Source: Apoderus coryli (taxonomy: Eukaryota; Arthropoda; Insecta; Coleoptera; Attelabidae). From it: a DNA stretch of 64,000 nucleotides. The position numbers were made by a program, and so were the translations under genes. Location of the stretch: assembly GCA_911728435.2 (NCBI GenBank), contig OU452199.1, forward strand, positions 11,542,860 through 11,606,859, read 5' to 3'. Shown in pieces: positions 1-11,719 of this stretch (positions within the stretch are counted from its first letter, which is position 1; each line of letters opens with the position of its first letter). The notes under the pieces were generated by a model. The model was not told the DNA's origin. It searched no databases and was given only the letters and a program-made list of their open reading frames with translations.

Positions 1-389
1 TGAGTCTTTGATAATTTTGGGAGTATCGACGATACAGCAACGTAGGCAGATGGTGTTTTTTTGAAATAAGCTGGTCTACCTGAAACTATATAAATTACAA
101 TAAATTTGACTAATACATAGTTATGCACCAGGGAAAGAACGAAATCAAGGAAAAATTAATCTTAATCTTAACAGACGTGTTCTTCTTTGTTATTCACTCA
201 TAAAAATTTTTAAGAAATAGGGTCATTATAACTATTAATGTATTCCGATTATTACTTTTGTTTCTATATCATTTTCACCAATTACAGAGTCAGAATTTTC
301 AGCAGTGTCTAGGGTTGCAGAATTTAGACATGTTTTGCGCAGAGTATGAATTTTGTAACTCAATATTGTTGGTGGACGAAGATGAAACA
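1..389. other. AT-rich, no gene seen
   Basis: No open frame, RNA gene or repeat boundary could be supported here before the RNase H remnant begins. Confidence 0.4.
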
Positions 390-700
390 TAACAAGAGCT
401 TTCAGATCTACACTGACAGTAGCAATGACAGTATTGGTGAACCTTCCACTTTTGGATATCCTGGCGGACCATAATAAGGTTACCTGGGAATCGAGAGAAG
501 CGAGAGAGCGCAATGACTGGCTAGGTAGGCCGCAGAAACAACCCCATATAATGTCCCCAGTGTAAGCTCCGGGCTTGTCTGAAAGAACGGTGCGGGAACT
601 TGTGAAATGCTGGGCCAAAAACGAACACAAGAGATATTGGGAACATATTCCAAAACAGGAACAAGGTAAGAAATTCATAACAGGTGTAACAGCAAAACGC
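390..700 (+). pseudogene. LINE RNase H domain remnant
   Basis: The plus strand carries, in shifted frames, pieces of the RNase H domain found at the C-terminus of jockey/R1/I-type LINEs. A KSFQIYTDSS stretch near 394 matches the YTDxS strand. A piece reading ERAQ-stop-LARQAAETTP near 500-530 resembles the 'GNERADxLARxAA' helix. LSERTVRELVKCWAKNEHK near 570-625, followed by RYWEHIPKQEQGKKF, resembles the region just after RNase H. In-frame stops and at least one frameshift make it dead. The long minus-strand open frame over the same bases (235-726) is therefore read as an antisense shadow. The reading rests on remembered family patterns, without a search. Confidence 0.55.
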
Positions 701-816
701 ACTGAAAAACGGGGACTTTGTTTCACATAAGCCTATGCGGCTGCAGTGAAACCGGGGACTTTAATTAAATCTTAATCTTGGTCGACTGAGATTAGACATG
801 AATGTTCAGTTATTAC

Positions 817-1092
817 CTGTAACTCTTCGATACGTAAAATTCTTCAGATAAGCTTTAGTGACATCTGTGCTTTTATCATCGTTGGTTGTTATATTCTTCG
901 ATACACTTGGTACGGTAGTTTTATCTCCCTTTAAATCGTGATCAAAAATGGGCCATTGTATGTCATTTATAGTGTCTTCTCTCCGTTTCTCAATTATTTC
1001 TTTATGAGGTGTTTTTGAATTTTTAAATTTGTTAGCACGGTCATATTCTTCAACAATATTACGTGATGTTTGCAGGTCTTTGTCCAAATTTT
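817..1092 (-). CDS. Host-gene exon C (minus strand), unknown protein
   Basis: Candidate internal coding exon of a spliced gene. On the minus strand a pyrimidine-rich acceptor (ttactttattttag) precedes 1092, and a GTAATA donor follows 817. All 276 nt are open and hydrophilic, with many Lys, Asp, Asn and Thr (for example NLDKDLQTSRNIVEEYDRAN). An alternative acceptor (tgtgtatgcag) would start the exon at 1126. With the 1092 acceptor the exon starts in phase 1, which matches the phase-1 end of exon B at 8481; the joined reading then runs HNIL-E-NLDKDLQ. The exon itself ends in phase 1, so another exon should lie left of the window. No homologous family is recognised, and no domain or signal peptide is visible here. 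Confidence 0.5.
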
Positions 1093-1126
1093 CTAAAATA
1101 AAGTAATATTTTGTTAGTAGACTGGT

Positions 1127-2844
1127 CTGCATACACAGTAAGGAAATATAGAACTTTTGATTAAATAATTACAAAAGTTGATATGACTAGCAGTGTGGTT
1201 CTATATTCTTACTTGATTTGCGGTTCTGCTAATCACCAACTTTTTTATAAAAGATAATGTGTAAGTATAAGGAGAAGTTGATAATGCAGTGGTGTAAGTT
1301 ATTTGAGGATGAAAAATTAACAAAACATATTCTACCTCACTAAAAGGAATGGCATGTCATAGAGCGTTGTCCAATAGGAGAAAGTATCAACCCTTGGGGT
1401 GATTTGATGTAGGTTACTCTTTGTTTCCCTAATACTCAATAACTTAAGAGTGTCCAAAAAAGAATCGTTTACTAAACTCAGTTTTTAGATCTAGATATTA
1501 AATTAAGAAACTAAAATTATTAGTAGAATTAGAAGGAAAAGAATTTATGAATGGTGCGTTAATTTATTGGAGAAGTATAGATTACTTGATGAGGATAACA
1601 ATAACATGATCGTATTTTGAAAACGGAGAGAAGTTAGCAAAGTAATAGAAAAATATGTGCTTGCGCTTGACCTTTCAATTTCCAATGCTTTTAGTTGATG
1701 TCAATATGTTTCAATTAAATAATACGAGGAAGTATTTATTTAATTTAAAGCAATTTGAGCGTATTAAATTAAACCTAATCTTATAACTATTGGTGGTTCT
1801 TGTCACTTGTTCATGAGTAGGTCGGACTCCGACAGGTTATATTATTTTTTCAAAATATTATACTGTCTTTGCAGATTTTTAAATTCTAGGCCATTGGAAA
1901 AAGGTTCAAATTGGCGTCTCATATTATTTGATACATACAATATAACCATAAAGTATGTTAAAATAAAGATTATTTCAGAGTCTAAAGTTCTAATTTTTAT
2001 TACATTCAAATATTAACTCCGCTCAATAATTCAATCGTCATGAAATTATGTCGAATTTAGTGTGGGCTTTCTATAATTTCTGCATTACCTTGTATAAGAA
2101 GCCGTGTTCAAATAAACAAATTATTGTGTCCTTATCTTGCCAGGAAATGATGGCGATGATATATTTTAAACAATATATAGCAAGCTGTTATTTAACGATT
2201 TTTCGTTCCAAATAGACATTAATAATAATTTCTTTTATTTGTTTTATCTAATAACAATTGAAATACCTTGTCCATTAAATTTTATGTATGTTCGATGAAA
2301 TACTAGTATCTAACTGTTTTAATATAGATAAGAAATATATTCGTCCGGTATGTTAAATGTGTGCATTTCATTAACCAACATTACTTGGCAAACTCTTAAT
2401 AAGTGAAATAATATTCCACATCTGTACTAGTTGGTAAGAACCGTTTTTTATTACATAGCTATTTGCTTTTTTTTAATAAACTGCGGATTTGTAACATAAA
2501 ACGTGAATTTGACCAATTTAAATAAAATATAATGAATGCAAAAGGTGGTTTTAGAAAACTTCTTTAAATAATTATACAGTATGTACAAATTAGCATCTCT
2601 CGTTTGATGTCTCAATACAAAGTTGTGTTTGTAGTGTAGGCTATAGCTACTCACTTTTGTGAAATTACCTTGTGTTTACTTTAACCACCTATCGCGCCAA
2701 GTATGTTTTCTTTCTTAAATACGCTGTACGTTTTCAAATTTCTCCTAATTATTAACATTGTTTCTTAGTGTTTTCTAATTACTAACAAAATTTTCCATAA
2801 ATTTTAGGCTGGGTTCACACTGTGTAGTATATTACATTCCTGAC
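1127..2844. other. AT-rich, no gene seen
   Basis: Short random open frames only (for example 1807-2016 and 2451-2654), with no splice context, family motif or repeat boundary. Confidence 0.4.
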
Positions 2845-2912
2845 TTGTTATCCCGCCAATGTTGTGATATTTGTTTCACCAGGCCTGCTCAAACACGAAA
2901 TATCTCTTTCTC
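2845..2912 (+). repeat. Degenerate Y-module end of hammerhead repeat family
   Basis: The segments GTTTCACCAGG, CCTGCTCA and AAATATCTCTTT occur in the same order as the far end of the Y module at 31220-31290 and 31540-31585, with internal deletions. This is a short, badly decayed copy. Confidence 0.4.
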
Positions 2913-3236
2913 CATCTTGTATTTATTAAATATTCACGTGCCAATGCGAGTGAATGTCGGAATACTGTGCGCACGATACATGCCGAGGTCGGGCCTTCTA
3001 AATGCGGTTTGCTGGAAGCTCGATACAAAAATGCCACCCGGTATACTCCACTTTATCTGAACATAATAAGGTGCAATAAAGTTTAAGATTTAAATCAGCC
3101 ACACCCAGCACTGAGAAAATGTGAAGTGCCTGGTATACAGTATACACCCCATGTTATGTTAAATGATGTTACTAAATTCATTTTGTTCTCTACTGACTCA
3201 AGGTACCATAAAATAAATGTTAAAAATCATAATATA

Positions 3237-4278
3237 CAATGAGGACCAAAAGTCACGCGTTTTTTGACGTAACCGAATAGTATACAGGGTCGATCGTGTA
3301 GTCGGTAAACGTATTTGCATATGTTTTTCTTATGCAATATTTTTTTTATTGTCGATAAGATTATTACGATATTTATTTGATATACGAAGAATTTGTTGCA
3401 TAATGTAACAGACTGTAACAAGCTCGTCGTAAATAAAGCGTCCCGCTAGAGAATTCGGGAGGACCTATCTAGAGTTGGCAGTTGGCAATGAACTTTGTTT
3501 CACCGGGCATATTGCCTGCTCACATTAGATGTCCCCACATACATCTTGTTGCCAATATTTGATATGTTATAAAATTCGCGTCGATTGTTAACTCATCAAA
3601 AGCTTTAATTGTTAAAGTTTCCTTGGTTTTTAGTTTCTTGGCAATTATTGTTGCAAATAAGACAGTGCCGCACGTCGTTTTTTAAAGTGATAAATAAGCA
3701 GAATTGGAAAGAAATTTAGAGAACTAGGACTCTTACAAGATCTTCTTAGAGTCGACCTCCAATTTCCCAGAATAGGCAATTAAACGTCGTTTTGTCCATT
3801 AAAGAATGTCCTCCTAAACCGACTTAAGCACTGGATAACAATATTGGAAAATCCGCTGTGAGACGAATTAAAAAAAAACAAGTCGACATTTTGTCTCAAC
3901 GGTGCTAACAGACAAAACTGTCGCTTCTGGTGTCTCCAAATCCAAATTAGGCTATAGAAGCTCACACGCAATATCCTGAGTATGTCACTGTTTGGGTCGA
4001 TATTGTGAGTTATAGAACCATATTTTTTCAATGGCATTTTAACAAGTCAACGTTATTTGCGACACAAAATTCTAGAAGATTCAATTTAGTTTCAACAAGA
4101 TGGTGCGCCTCCATACTTAAGTACAGAAGTGCGTCAATCGTTAAATAAAATATTTCCTCGCCGATGGATTGGCCGATTGAGTGGCTTGGTAGGTCGCCTG
4201 ACGTACCCTCTATGGGATTTTTTGCTTGGGGCTATCTAAACACAGTGTGAGAAGACGCGTGACTTGTGGTCCTCACTG
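3237..4278 (+). mobile_element. Tc1/IS630-like DDE transposon, degenerate
   Basis: Both ends are visible. The first 24 bases (CAATGAGGACC...CACGCGT) match the reverse complement of the last 24 at 22 positions, and TA flanks each side (3235-3236 and 4279-4280). Inside, plus-strand fragments of a DDE transposase can be read: STFCLNGANRQNCRFW near 3880, a 'xIxPYFFNG' piece near 4010, and FQQDGAPPYLSTEVRQ near 4092, which is the second catalytic Asp block of this family. Stops, frameshifts and the lost first Asp context make it non-functional. A Y-module repeat (3399-3565) has inserted into it, so the transposon is the older of the two. Confidence 0.7.
3399..3565 (+). repeat. Hammerhead-family repeat, palindrome + Y module
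   Basis: Begins with a decayed form of the ATGTAACA...TGTAACAAG palindrome. It continues with 'AAATAAAGCSTCCCGC', a GAATTCGGG block, TTGGCA, GTTTCACCGGGCATATTGCC, and ends at TTAGATGTCSCCA. This order is shared with 31110-31290 and 31413-31600. No X (ribozyme) module is attached here. Confidence 0.65.
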
Positions 4279-4365
4279 TATAACTTTGCGATATAACCAT
4301 GTTATATGGTTAATGGAGCGCTGCTTTACATTCCTAGACAATTTACACCACATGTATGTCTAACA

Positions 4366-5620
4366 GGTGATTCAATAAGTCCGTAGGATAAGTAAGAAGA
4401 AAACAAAATTTAACAAAACTCGATTTTATTATTCAACATAATTGCCTTCGAGGGCAATACAACGAGTATAGCGATTTCCCAACACTTTTATAGTACGATT
4501 TCTCTTTCTCGTCAAAATAGGCCTCAGTTCCAGCGATTACTTCATCATTGGACTTAAATTTCTTTCCAGCAAGCATTCTCTTGAGATCTGAAAACAGGAA
4601 AAAGTCGCTGGGTGTTAAATCTGGGTAGGGGGTGGGTAAGCAATTCGAAGCCGAATTCATTCAATTTTGCAAATGTGGCCGTTTCTTTGCGATTTCAGCC
4701 TTCAATCGATCCAAAAGTGCACGTTGATGGTGGTTTCTTTTTGGAGTTAGTCGATGGATATTATTCCGTTCGCATCCCAAAATACAGACGCCATCACCTT
4801 ACCGGCCCATTGTTGCGTCTTTGCTCGCTTTGGATTCTGGTGTGTAATAGTGCAGCCATGTTTCATCCATTGTCAGATATCGTCGATAGAATTCCATTTT
4901 AATGCGGTTTAACAGCGTTAAACACTCCTCTGAAGCATCAATTCGTAGTTGTTTTTGGTAGACTGTGAACTCACGCGACACCCACTCTGCACAGAGCTTT
5001 CGCATACCCAAATGTTCGTGTAAAATGGTAAAATCACTACCATGTGATATCTTTACAATGTCAGCTAGCTTGTGCACCTTCAATTTGCGATCGTTCATAA
5101 CCAATTTGTGAATTTTTTTGACATTTTCTGGAATAACAACCTCATTTGGGCGTCCACTGCGCTCTGCATCATTTGTGCTGGTACGACCACGTTTAAATTC
5201 AGCAATCTACTTCTCTACCATTTGTCTCGATGGAGCAGAGTTCGGATATTGTTTATCAAGCCATTGTGTGCTTTGCACCGTAAAACTCGAAATCACTTTT
5301 TTCCATTTTTTTTTTCAATAACAAACGGTGCTTCACACAAAATGCTATAACTCATGAATCAATATTCAGATTGCTGTCAAATTTATACACGTATCGTTTG
5401 AAGGTTAGTACTAAATAAAAATCACATATAGTTGCTCACCTTAGGTTAAGGATATATTATATACACGTTAACAATTAACACAAAAACTGAGCTGGTTGTA
5501 TGCCACTTAAAAAGTAGGCAAGAGACCATAAAGTTAGTACTTGCTTCGGCAGGTATTAACTTTTTATAAAAAAATGGAAAAAATTCTAGTAACGCCATCT
5601 AACGGACTTATTGAACGACC
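4366..5620 (-). mobile_element. mariner element, SETMAR-like group, degenerate
   Basis: The inverted ends GGTGATTCAATAAGTCCGT (4366) and the reverse complement of ACGGACTTATTGAACGACC (ending 5620) bracket 1.25 kb, the usual mariner size; TA follows on the right. Minus-strand transposase fragments are clear. MRKLCAEWVSREFTVYQKQ with a following TMDETWLHYYTPESK (first catalytic Asp) lies in 4799-5104. PYPDLTPSDFFLFSDLK (the SPDLxPSDFxLF block holding the third catalytic position) lies in 4433-4660. The two pieces are in different frames, so the gene is broken. Confidence 0.8.
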
Positions 5621-5702
5621 TAATTCTGCTTGTATTTTTACTCTAATCCTTCTACAGACCAACTTAGCTTAATGCAACGTTATAATTTCTCCTGAATCAT
5701 AG

Positions 5703-6081
5703 ATATTACATGAAATACCCTCCATCAACAAAAAGGATGACTACTGAAATAAGCACAGAATTCGTGTCAAATGCCGACGATTTTGATGCCAAAAGCAATT
5801 TAGAATCCTCTCACGAGCTTATCTCAAGTGACGATGGTTCCTGGTATAATAAAAGTACTATGGAGAAGAAGCCGTTGGACATCACACCGGTTTCGTCTGC
5901 AGTGCCATCGTCAGCCAACATCGACGCATTATCTGTTAGATCATTAAGAGAACGTGAGAATGTTTTTATTTATGTGCTTAAACATATATTAGCTCTTGCT
6001 GCAATAGTTTTGATTTTGGCTATATTAACGATCTTGTTCTTAAAAATGTTTTGTCCCAGGGAAAGAAGACCAAGAATATAA
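5703..6081 (+). CDS. Terminal exon: single-pass membrane protein, unknown
   Basis: An open frame whose first Met is at 5710 (123 aa from there). It follows an acceptor-like ttctcctgaatcatag and ends at a TAA at 6079-6081. The first ~85 residues are polar and Ser/Asp-rich. Residues ~87-112 (FIYVLKHILALAAIVLILAI and onward) form one strong transmembrane helix, followed by a short basic tail CPRERRPRI. This suggests a tail-anchored or type I topology with a short cytosolic end. A possible poly(A) signal AATAAA sits near 6260. The frame stays open upstream of the Met, so earlier exons may exist off the left edge or in the preceding DNA. No family is recognised. Confidence 0.45.
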
Positions 6082-6555
6082 ATTTATTTGTAGTCGACTT
6101 CAAACCAAGTGCTATTATTATACTTAAGACATACATATTTTACTATTGATATATAATACGTGAGTTCGATTGGAAAAATATATCTAAAAAGGTTTTATTA
6201 CCACTAATATAAAAACTACTAAAAGTAAAAAAGTAAAGAACTGGCTCCATTTAGCACAATAAATTGTAATATGTTTCTTCACACTGAATTGTGTGTTAAT
6301 TAAAAATGTATCGCTTTCGGTATACCCGAGAAAGACAATTTAAAAAGAATAGACAAGTTAACTAATCCAAAGTGATAATTTTTAATAACAAAACATCATC
6401 AATACAGGTCCTATGGTATGGTAGTTTAATTCATTATTGAATTGAACATTTTGCGGTATTTAAACGTTAATTTTGAAATTAAATTGGAAATAGGTATGTC
6501 AAAAACGGCTTAAGTAAATTCAGTGTCCCTCATAATATTCGCTACATAATATGTT
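6082..6555. other. 3' flank, no gene seen
   Basis: Contains the presumed 3' UTR and poly(A) signal of the preceding exon near 6260; otherwise nothing supportable. Confidence 0.35.
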
Positions 6556-6559
6556 AAAA

Positions 6560-7860
6560 CATACATACCGTATGTCCACGGATGGACGCATGATTAGGTG
6601 AAAATGCTAAATAATTTTGAATCTGATATTTATCTTTTGGTTTTGCCCCTGCTTTGTATGAAATTAAGAAGTGCTGAATATCAGTCAAATCGCTGGTATA
6701 CGGCGTGTTGTGGAGATAAAATTAAAAAAATGTGTTGCAATAAACTACCTTTATTTTTGGAAATTCATGAAATTTGTATTGGGAAAAGTTATTTACAATG
6801 AAGATTATGACGATTACGGCGAAATTAAATCCACTTTGAGTTTTGTTTGTTTCGAGTCTGATTACAATGTTCGAGATACTAGCCTTAGGCTGAAATTCAC
6901 AGTTATCACTTCACCTTGAGGGCGAATTTGTTTATTTCTAACCCTATGCTAAAATTTCAATGTCAGATAGAGACAAGTGATAAATAAGGGGAACTTCAAT
7001 ATCGCCTTTAGTCAAAATGAATTCTTATATTAATACCGTAAAAAACCCAACGTGAAAAAACTTAAAAACATACTACTGCATTTCAATATTGTTTGTTATT
7101 CTAATAATGCACCACCTTTTGCCGCACATAATTCAATACGACGCCGGAATTCCAAATGTAATTCACTGTATGGCGTCTGAGTTTCTATACTTCAAAATAT
7201 TCGCATCATTTGCCATTATTTGCTTCAAGCGCCCCTACAAATAAAATCATATCAATCCACTTGTCTTCGAAATGGATGTTTAGCCATTCTTGCTTAAGTT
7301 GAGTACATTGAGCGGGACACTCATTTTGTTGAAAGTATATAAAATGTTGCTGCATATGCCTAAAAAAATAGTTTAATATGTTTAAATATTCATATTGGTT
7401 TAGTTGTCCTATAATTCCAATGTGTGAAGAAATGTTGCTGTAAATACATTTTCTGAATAAGGGATTTGTTGATTCCAATTTCAATGGATTATTTTCTCAG
7501 GGATATTTTACGATTTTGATTTAGTGATGAATATTGTTGTCGTTACCACAGCAGACTTAAAGTGCATTTTTATCTTGATATTATAATTTTACAAATTTAT
7601 TTGAATTTCGCCGTAAATCTTCATTCCAAACAACTTTTCCCAATACAATCTTCATGTTTTTTCAAAAATAAAGTTAGGTTACTTCAACCCATTTTTAAAA
7701 ATTTATCTCTACAACGTATACGAGCGATTTAACTGATATTCGACACTTCTTAATCTTAGGCAAGCAGGGGCAAAAGCCAGAAAATGAATAGGTATCTGAT
7801 TCAAAAAATTTTTGTCAATTCCACTTATACATGCGAACTCTTCGTCTGCATGTTTCACTT
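6560..7860. mobile_element. Long-inverted-repeat DDE transposon
   Basis: The left arm (about 6560-6835) is repeated in inverted orientation at about 7600-7860. Shared blocks, in order, include TTTTGAATC, TTTTGCCCCTGCTT, ATTAAGAAGTG, GAATATCAGT-AAATCGCT and TGTATTGGGAAAAGTT, then GAAGATT and TACGGCGAAATT. The arms are ~250 bp, diverged, and flank a ~750-bp centre holding a decayed transposase (7090-7484, minus). Exact termini and target duplication are not clear. Known Tc1/mariner-like elements with long inverted repeats have this plan. Confidence 0.6.
7090..7484 (-). pseudogene. IS630/Tc1-like DDE transposase fragment
   Basis: On the minus strand a 92-codon frame (7206-7484) contains FQQNECPAQ followed by LKQEWLNIHFEDKWID. 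This resembles the FQQDGxPAH...W block of insect Tc1/IS630-like transposases, with the catalytic Asp replaced by Asn. Further along, at 7090-7150, RRIELCAAKGGALLE resembles the C-terminal 'RI..AC...GGHFE' end of the same family. The gene is frameshifted and truncated, and is enclosed by long inverted repeats. Confidence 0.55.
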
Positions 7861-8480
7861 CGATACTATATTCAATAGCTTGTGTTGTATAGATATCGTC
7901 AGGTAGTCATCGGCAAATAATAACTCGTAAAATAAAAGGAAAGCAGTTATGGCTGTATCTTGTATCGTATATTAAGACAGAGGTCCCGTTTTGTTTTTTT
8001 GTTTTTTTCAAACGCCAATGGTTAAGAATACAAGAATAATTTTTTTCCATAAAAAATAAAACATCTATTCCGATAGCCTTTAGATTCTAGAAACGTATAT
8101 CAATCAAATGAGTTTCGGTAAATCGGGCACGATATTTCAAGTACTATCTATATTTGCCTATTATTTGTATTAGAATCCGAAAATCGAATAAGAGATTATT
8201 GTATTTAAAATTTCAAACTGTATATTTTTCCCTTTGAACAACGGTACTATTTTTCTACTATTTTCTGTAAAATAGAAATAACAAATATATCACCTATGTT
8301 TAAGGATTGAAGTCGAGAGTATATATAACTTATGAAATTATTTATTGCTGTGTTTGAAGCTTAGGTATTTTGAATTGTTATATGGTTTTAATAACATTTA
8401 GTGTTTTTATTGTACTTAATTGACTTATTGATAGTAAGTATGTTTCCAAATAAATGTTTTGTGTGATATACAGTTGTTAC
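7861..8480. other. AT-rich, no gene seen
   Basis: No supportable feature between the inverted-repeat element and the exon starting at 8481. Confidence 0.35.
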
Positions 8481-8583
8481 CTAGTATATTATGTACACCG
8501 TTCCATTCGTCTGGATGTCTGGCTATTTTAACTATTAGCTCCAACAGAAGACGTGCAGCGACTTTATCGTCCGTTTTATTTTT
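8481..8583 (-). CDS. Host-gene exon B (minus strand), unknown protein
   Basis: A 103-nt minus-strand segment bounded by a strong acceptor (tttattttattttcag) just above 8583 and a GTAACA donor just below 8481. Only one of three frames is open. It reads KNKTDDKVAARLLLELIVKI then ARHPDEWNGVHNIL, with amphipathic-helix character in the middle. It starts in phase 0, matching the phase-0 end of exon A (43684), and ends in phase 1, matching exon C (817-1092). Composition and codon use are unlike the surrounding AT-rich DNA. If A and B are neighbours, the intron between them is about 35 kb and full of transposons. No family is recognised. Confidence 0.6.
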
Positions 8584-9394
8584 CTGAAAATAAAATAAAT
8601 CGATAATTATTTTGCTATTCCTATATCTGTGATTTATGCATTAGATCTCATGATTCATACTGTAACTGAATATTATTCAAATATTGTATACCAATACACT
8701 TTGGGCGACATCAATGTCCTAATTACGTTCAAGCAGCGCTAAATATAAAGCATATTTGATTTTAATTAGTAGGTTGATTAGACTAAGCCTCACGTTAATG
8801 TGAATGGTTGAATTAGTTTGGGAAAAGCCCTTTCTCGATCGATAGTTTTGATCTAAATATTTATGTATTTGCTATTTGTTTGACACGTTTTGTATGTGCA
8901 GAAAGAAGTGTCGATAAAATATCTTAAGGAGAAAGAAAACATTAACTCAACGATATCTCCCGGAAGAACATTGTCCTTTACATAAATAAATCCTTCGAAA
9001 TTCTAACTGATGAAAACAAATTTACTATTGCTGGATCAAGCTCATTTTGCAAATCCTTTAATTTTTGGAATATTCATTTGAAATTATATCGGTCTCGAAA
9101 GACGGTCGCAAGTTTATTATGAATTAAATTCAATAAAAATGTTAATTTTAAACTACAAACTACAACGCCTAAATACTAAAAACCAAATATTTTTGTTTTA
9201 TTTAAATTTTGTACATAACACCACTGTTTTTGAAAAAGTATTTACATAATCTAAACAGATACGAAACAAAACAAAAAATAAGAAAAGTAAAATTATTTTA
9301 ATTTGCATATGGACACCTAAGCAGCGTCAGTGTGTAGATTAAAGTCTTTAGAAGACAGTATCATAATGAATGAATTAGGACCATAATTCATTCA
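8584..9394. other. AT-rich, no gene seen
   Basis: Nothing supportable; intronic if the minus-strand gene model is right. Confidence 0.35.
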
Positions 9395-9694
9395 ATGGAA
9401 ATCGCCAAAAATTCTAAAACACCGAGAACAGTCAGGTTCAGTGATTGTAAGTATTCATGCGGTAGAAGTGCCCGAAATGATGCAACGGTGTGGTTAAATC
9501 TTTCTGATTGTACCACAGTCCCAGAGGTTGCACACGAAGTTTCGAGGAGTAACAATGAAGAATATCCGTGCGCAAAATTAAAAAAAAGTGATCAATCAAT
9601 CAATACATATATAAATGCATTGAATAGCAACAAAAGAAAAAAAATAGCTAATTCAATAGCAAATTCAATCTTATTATTGTGTCTCGATAAATGA
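9395..9694 (+). CDS. Possible small ORF, hypothetical
   Basis: A 99-codon ATG-to-stop frame with varied amino-acid use (MEIAKNSKTPRTVRFSDCKY at the start, basic KRKK near residue 80). It is longer than most chance frames nearby. No signal peptide, domain, convincing splice site or homologous family is recognised, and it could be a decayed transposon piece or chance. Confidence 0.2.
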   Translation: MEIAKNSKTPRTVRFSDCKYSCGRSARNDATVWLNLSDCTTVPEVAHEVSRSNNEEYPCAKLKKSDQSINTYINALNSNKRKKIANSIANSILLLCLDK

Positions 9695-11719
9695 CCGTCC
9701 TATACAATAATTCATTTAATAATATTCGAGTAAATACTCAAATATAATTGTATTCACGAAAATGTTATTTTAGCGTTTCACTTATGTGTTTATAATAAAT
9801 TTAAAGGTATTCGAGCAATTAGTATGTTGGGAGAAGTCACTGTCTTCAATTAGCAACAGGTAATAAAATCTGCTACTACTAATTGGATTTGATCTATTTT
9901 GCTGCTACTGAGGTATTTCAAAATTACTGGATCCTCATTCCACTCATTAACAGTTATAATTATTGAGATGCTTTATAAATACGTTTAGCTTTTGTCTTCA
10001 CACTTCAACAAATATTTTCAATTGAAGTTATGATTGAATTAATGTGTTGCAAAAGAGCATATAGCACAGGGAAAACTAAAAAATAACGTATAATACACGG
10101 ACAAACAAATAAACTAATCACAAATTCGCTGCAGAAAGTATATAAATCAAAATCAAATTAAATGCTGCCTAAAATTCTAAAACGTAGGCGTATAGCGTCA
10201 AATCGTTATAAATATAACCAAACCTTGCGATTTTCAACCCAGTTAGGTTTATGCATTGAAACCAGCCGTTATCATGTGCCACAATTTGTAAATTACTCTT
10301 AATATACGTTTTCAAACTTATTTGTTTGCCGAAATTTACTAATTCATTTTGTGGCACCAACAAAGTTTCGCATTGTTTGTATATGAAATAAATGTCCGAG
10401 AAATAAATTTAAATCTGTGAGAACTGCAATGTAGGTCATGATTTTGACGTAAAATCCTTAATAATGCGTTGAAGCATCCTTTCTTGTACGTAGCTCTTCA
10501 CTTTAGTATTTCTTCTAATTAAGTAAGTACACTAAGAAACTTGAGCCCGCCACATATAAAATAAAATTTTCAACTAGGTATTTTATTCATTATTACCACT
10601 TTGATGGTAGTATTAGTAATTTCATGTTCCTATTTGATAATTAAATATAAACCTTTTATGACATTTCATTCTTTGGTGATTGAAGTAAATATTTTGTAGC
10701 ATTTGGTTTTTTTCTTTATTTTGTTCCCATTTATATACAACTATTTGGACTTATTTTACTTTTTTTTAATTGTAAGCGTACAAGTAATGAATATTTTACT
10801 CCACATGAATACATTATTTAATCAATTGCTCTAAACTAAATTGCATAAATTGAACTATACATGTTTCGACCCTATGGGTCATCTCCAGTGGCTGCCTACT
10901 AACCCTTGCTGATATATAGGAGTGTTTAACACATTATTTAAGTAAATCTTCATGTTATATTAACAGATTTGATTTGTTTTTGCAGTAGTAGAAGCAAACA
11001 TCAATTGCAATTGATTCAAGTCATTATTTTGGAATAAGACTTTTATCACTTCTTCAACATTTTAAATTTTATTTTGTAATTGGTTTATTTGGAAATTTCA
11101 ATCATCAAATGAATTATTTAGTATTCATAGGATAGGTTTTGGTCTCGGTTTTGGTCTTTTCTAGGATAAGAATGAATAAATTATTGAATCTTGAAACAGA
11201 GTTCAATAATTTTTTTCTCAATGTATACCCTAAATACAATCATATTTGTGACAGCTATTATTAGTGTATTTTGATTCCATATTTGTTTACATATTAATCC
11301 CCATTTTAACGCTTTAAACCTTCACGAACGCTTTCAAGAATTTTTTCAATTATTATCATCGATCATTGCATTTATATTTTCTTGGTTCCTCTTATCTCCA
11401 CTATTCATAGAAAATTCGTTCATTGACTACCATAATTTATTTGAATTGTTTTTATTTCTACATATTAAGTTTCTATAATAACACGTAATGCAAAAGGCTG
11501 ATTTTCCTGCTTTGTACAAAGATGTACCTACTTGACTTCTCTGATCTTTATAGTTGCAATGATTTGGATGTTGCTGGGATGTGTTTTATGCTCGGTTGGG
11601 CGATGTGATTTCTGCATCAGTACCAGTTTCTTATGCAAAAACTATAATTATCTGCCTTGGTTCTCGAGTGATATTGTTCTCAATATCAAATTAAAGTCTA
11701 AGCTCTGGAGAAAATAAAA
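9695..11719. other. AT-rich, no gene seen; one GAAAC hairpin motif
   Basis: No gene is supportable. On the minus strand near 10866-10890 a GATGACCC-ATA-GGGTCGAAAC hairpin motif occurs, of the kind that recurs at 13963, 19632 and 29613. Confidence 0.35.

Noticed and set aside
235..726. 163-codon minus-strand open frame, with an acceptor and donor that fit the phase of exon C
   Set aside because: The plus strand of the same bases carries recognisable LINE RNase H pieces, so the minus frame is most simply their antisense shadow.
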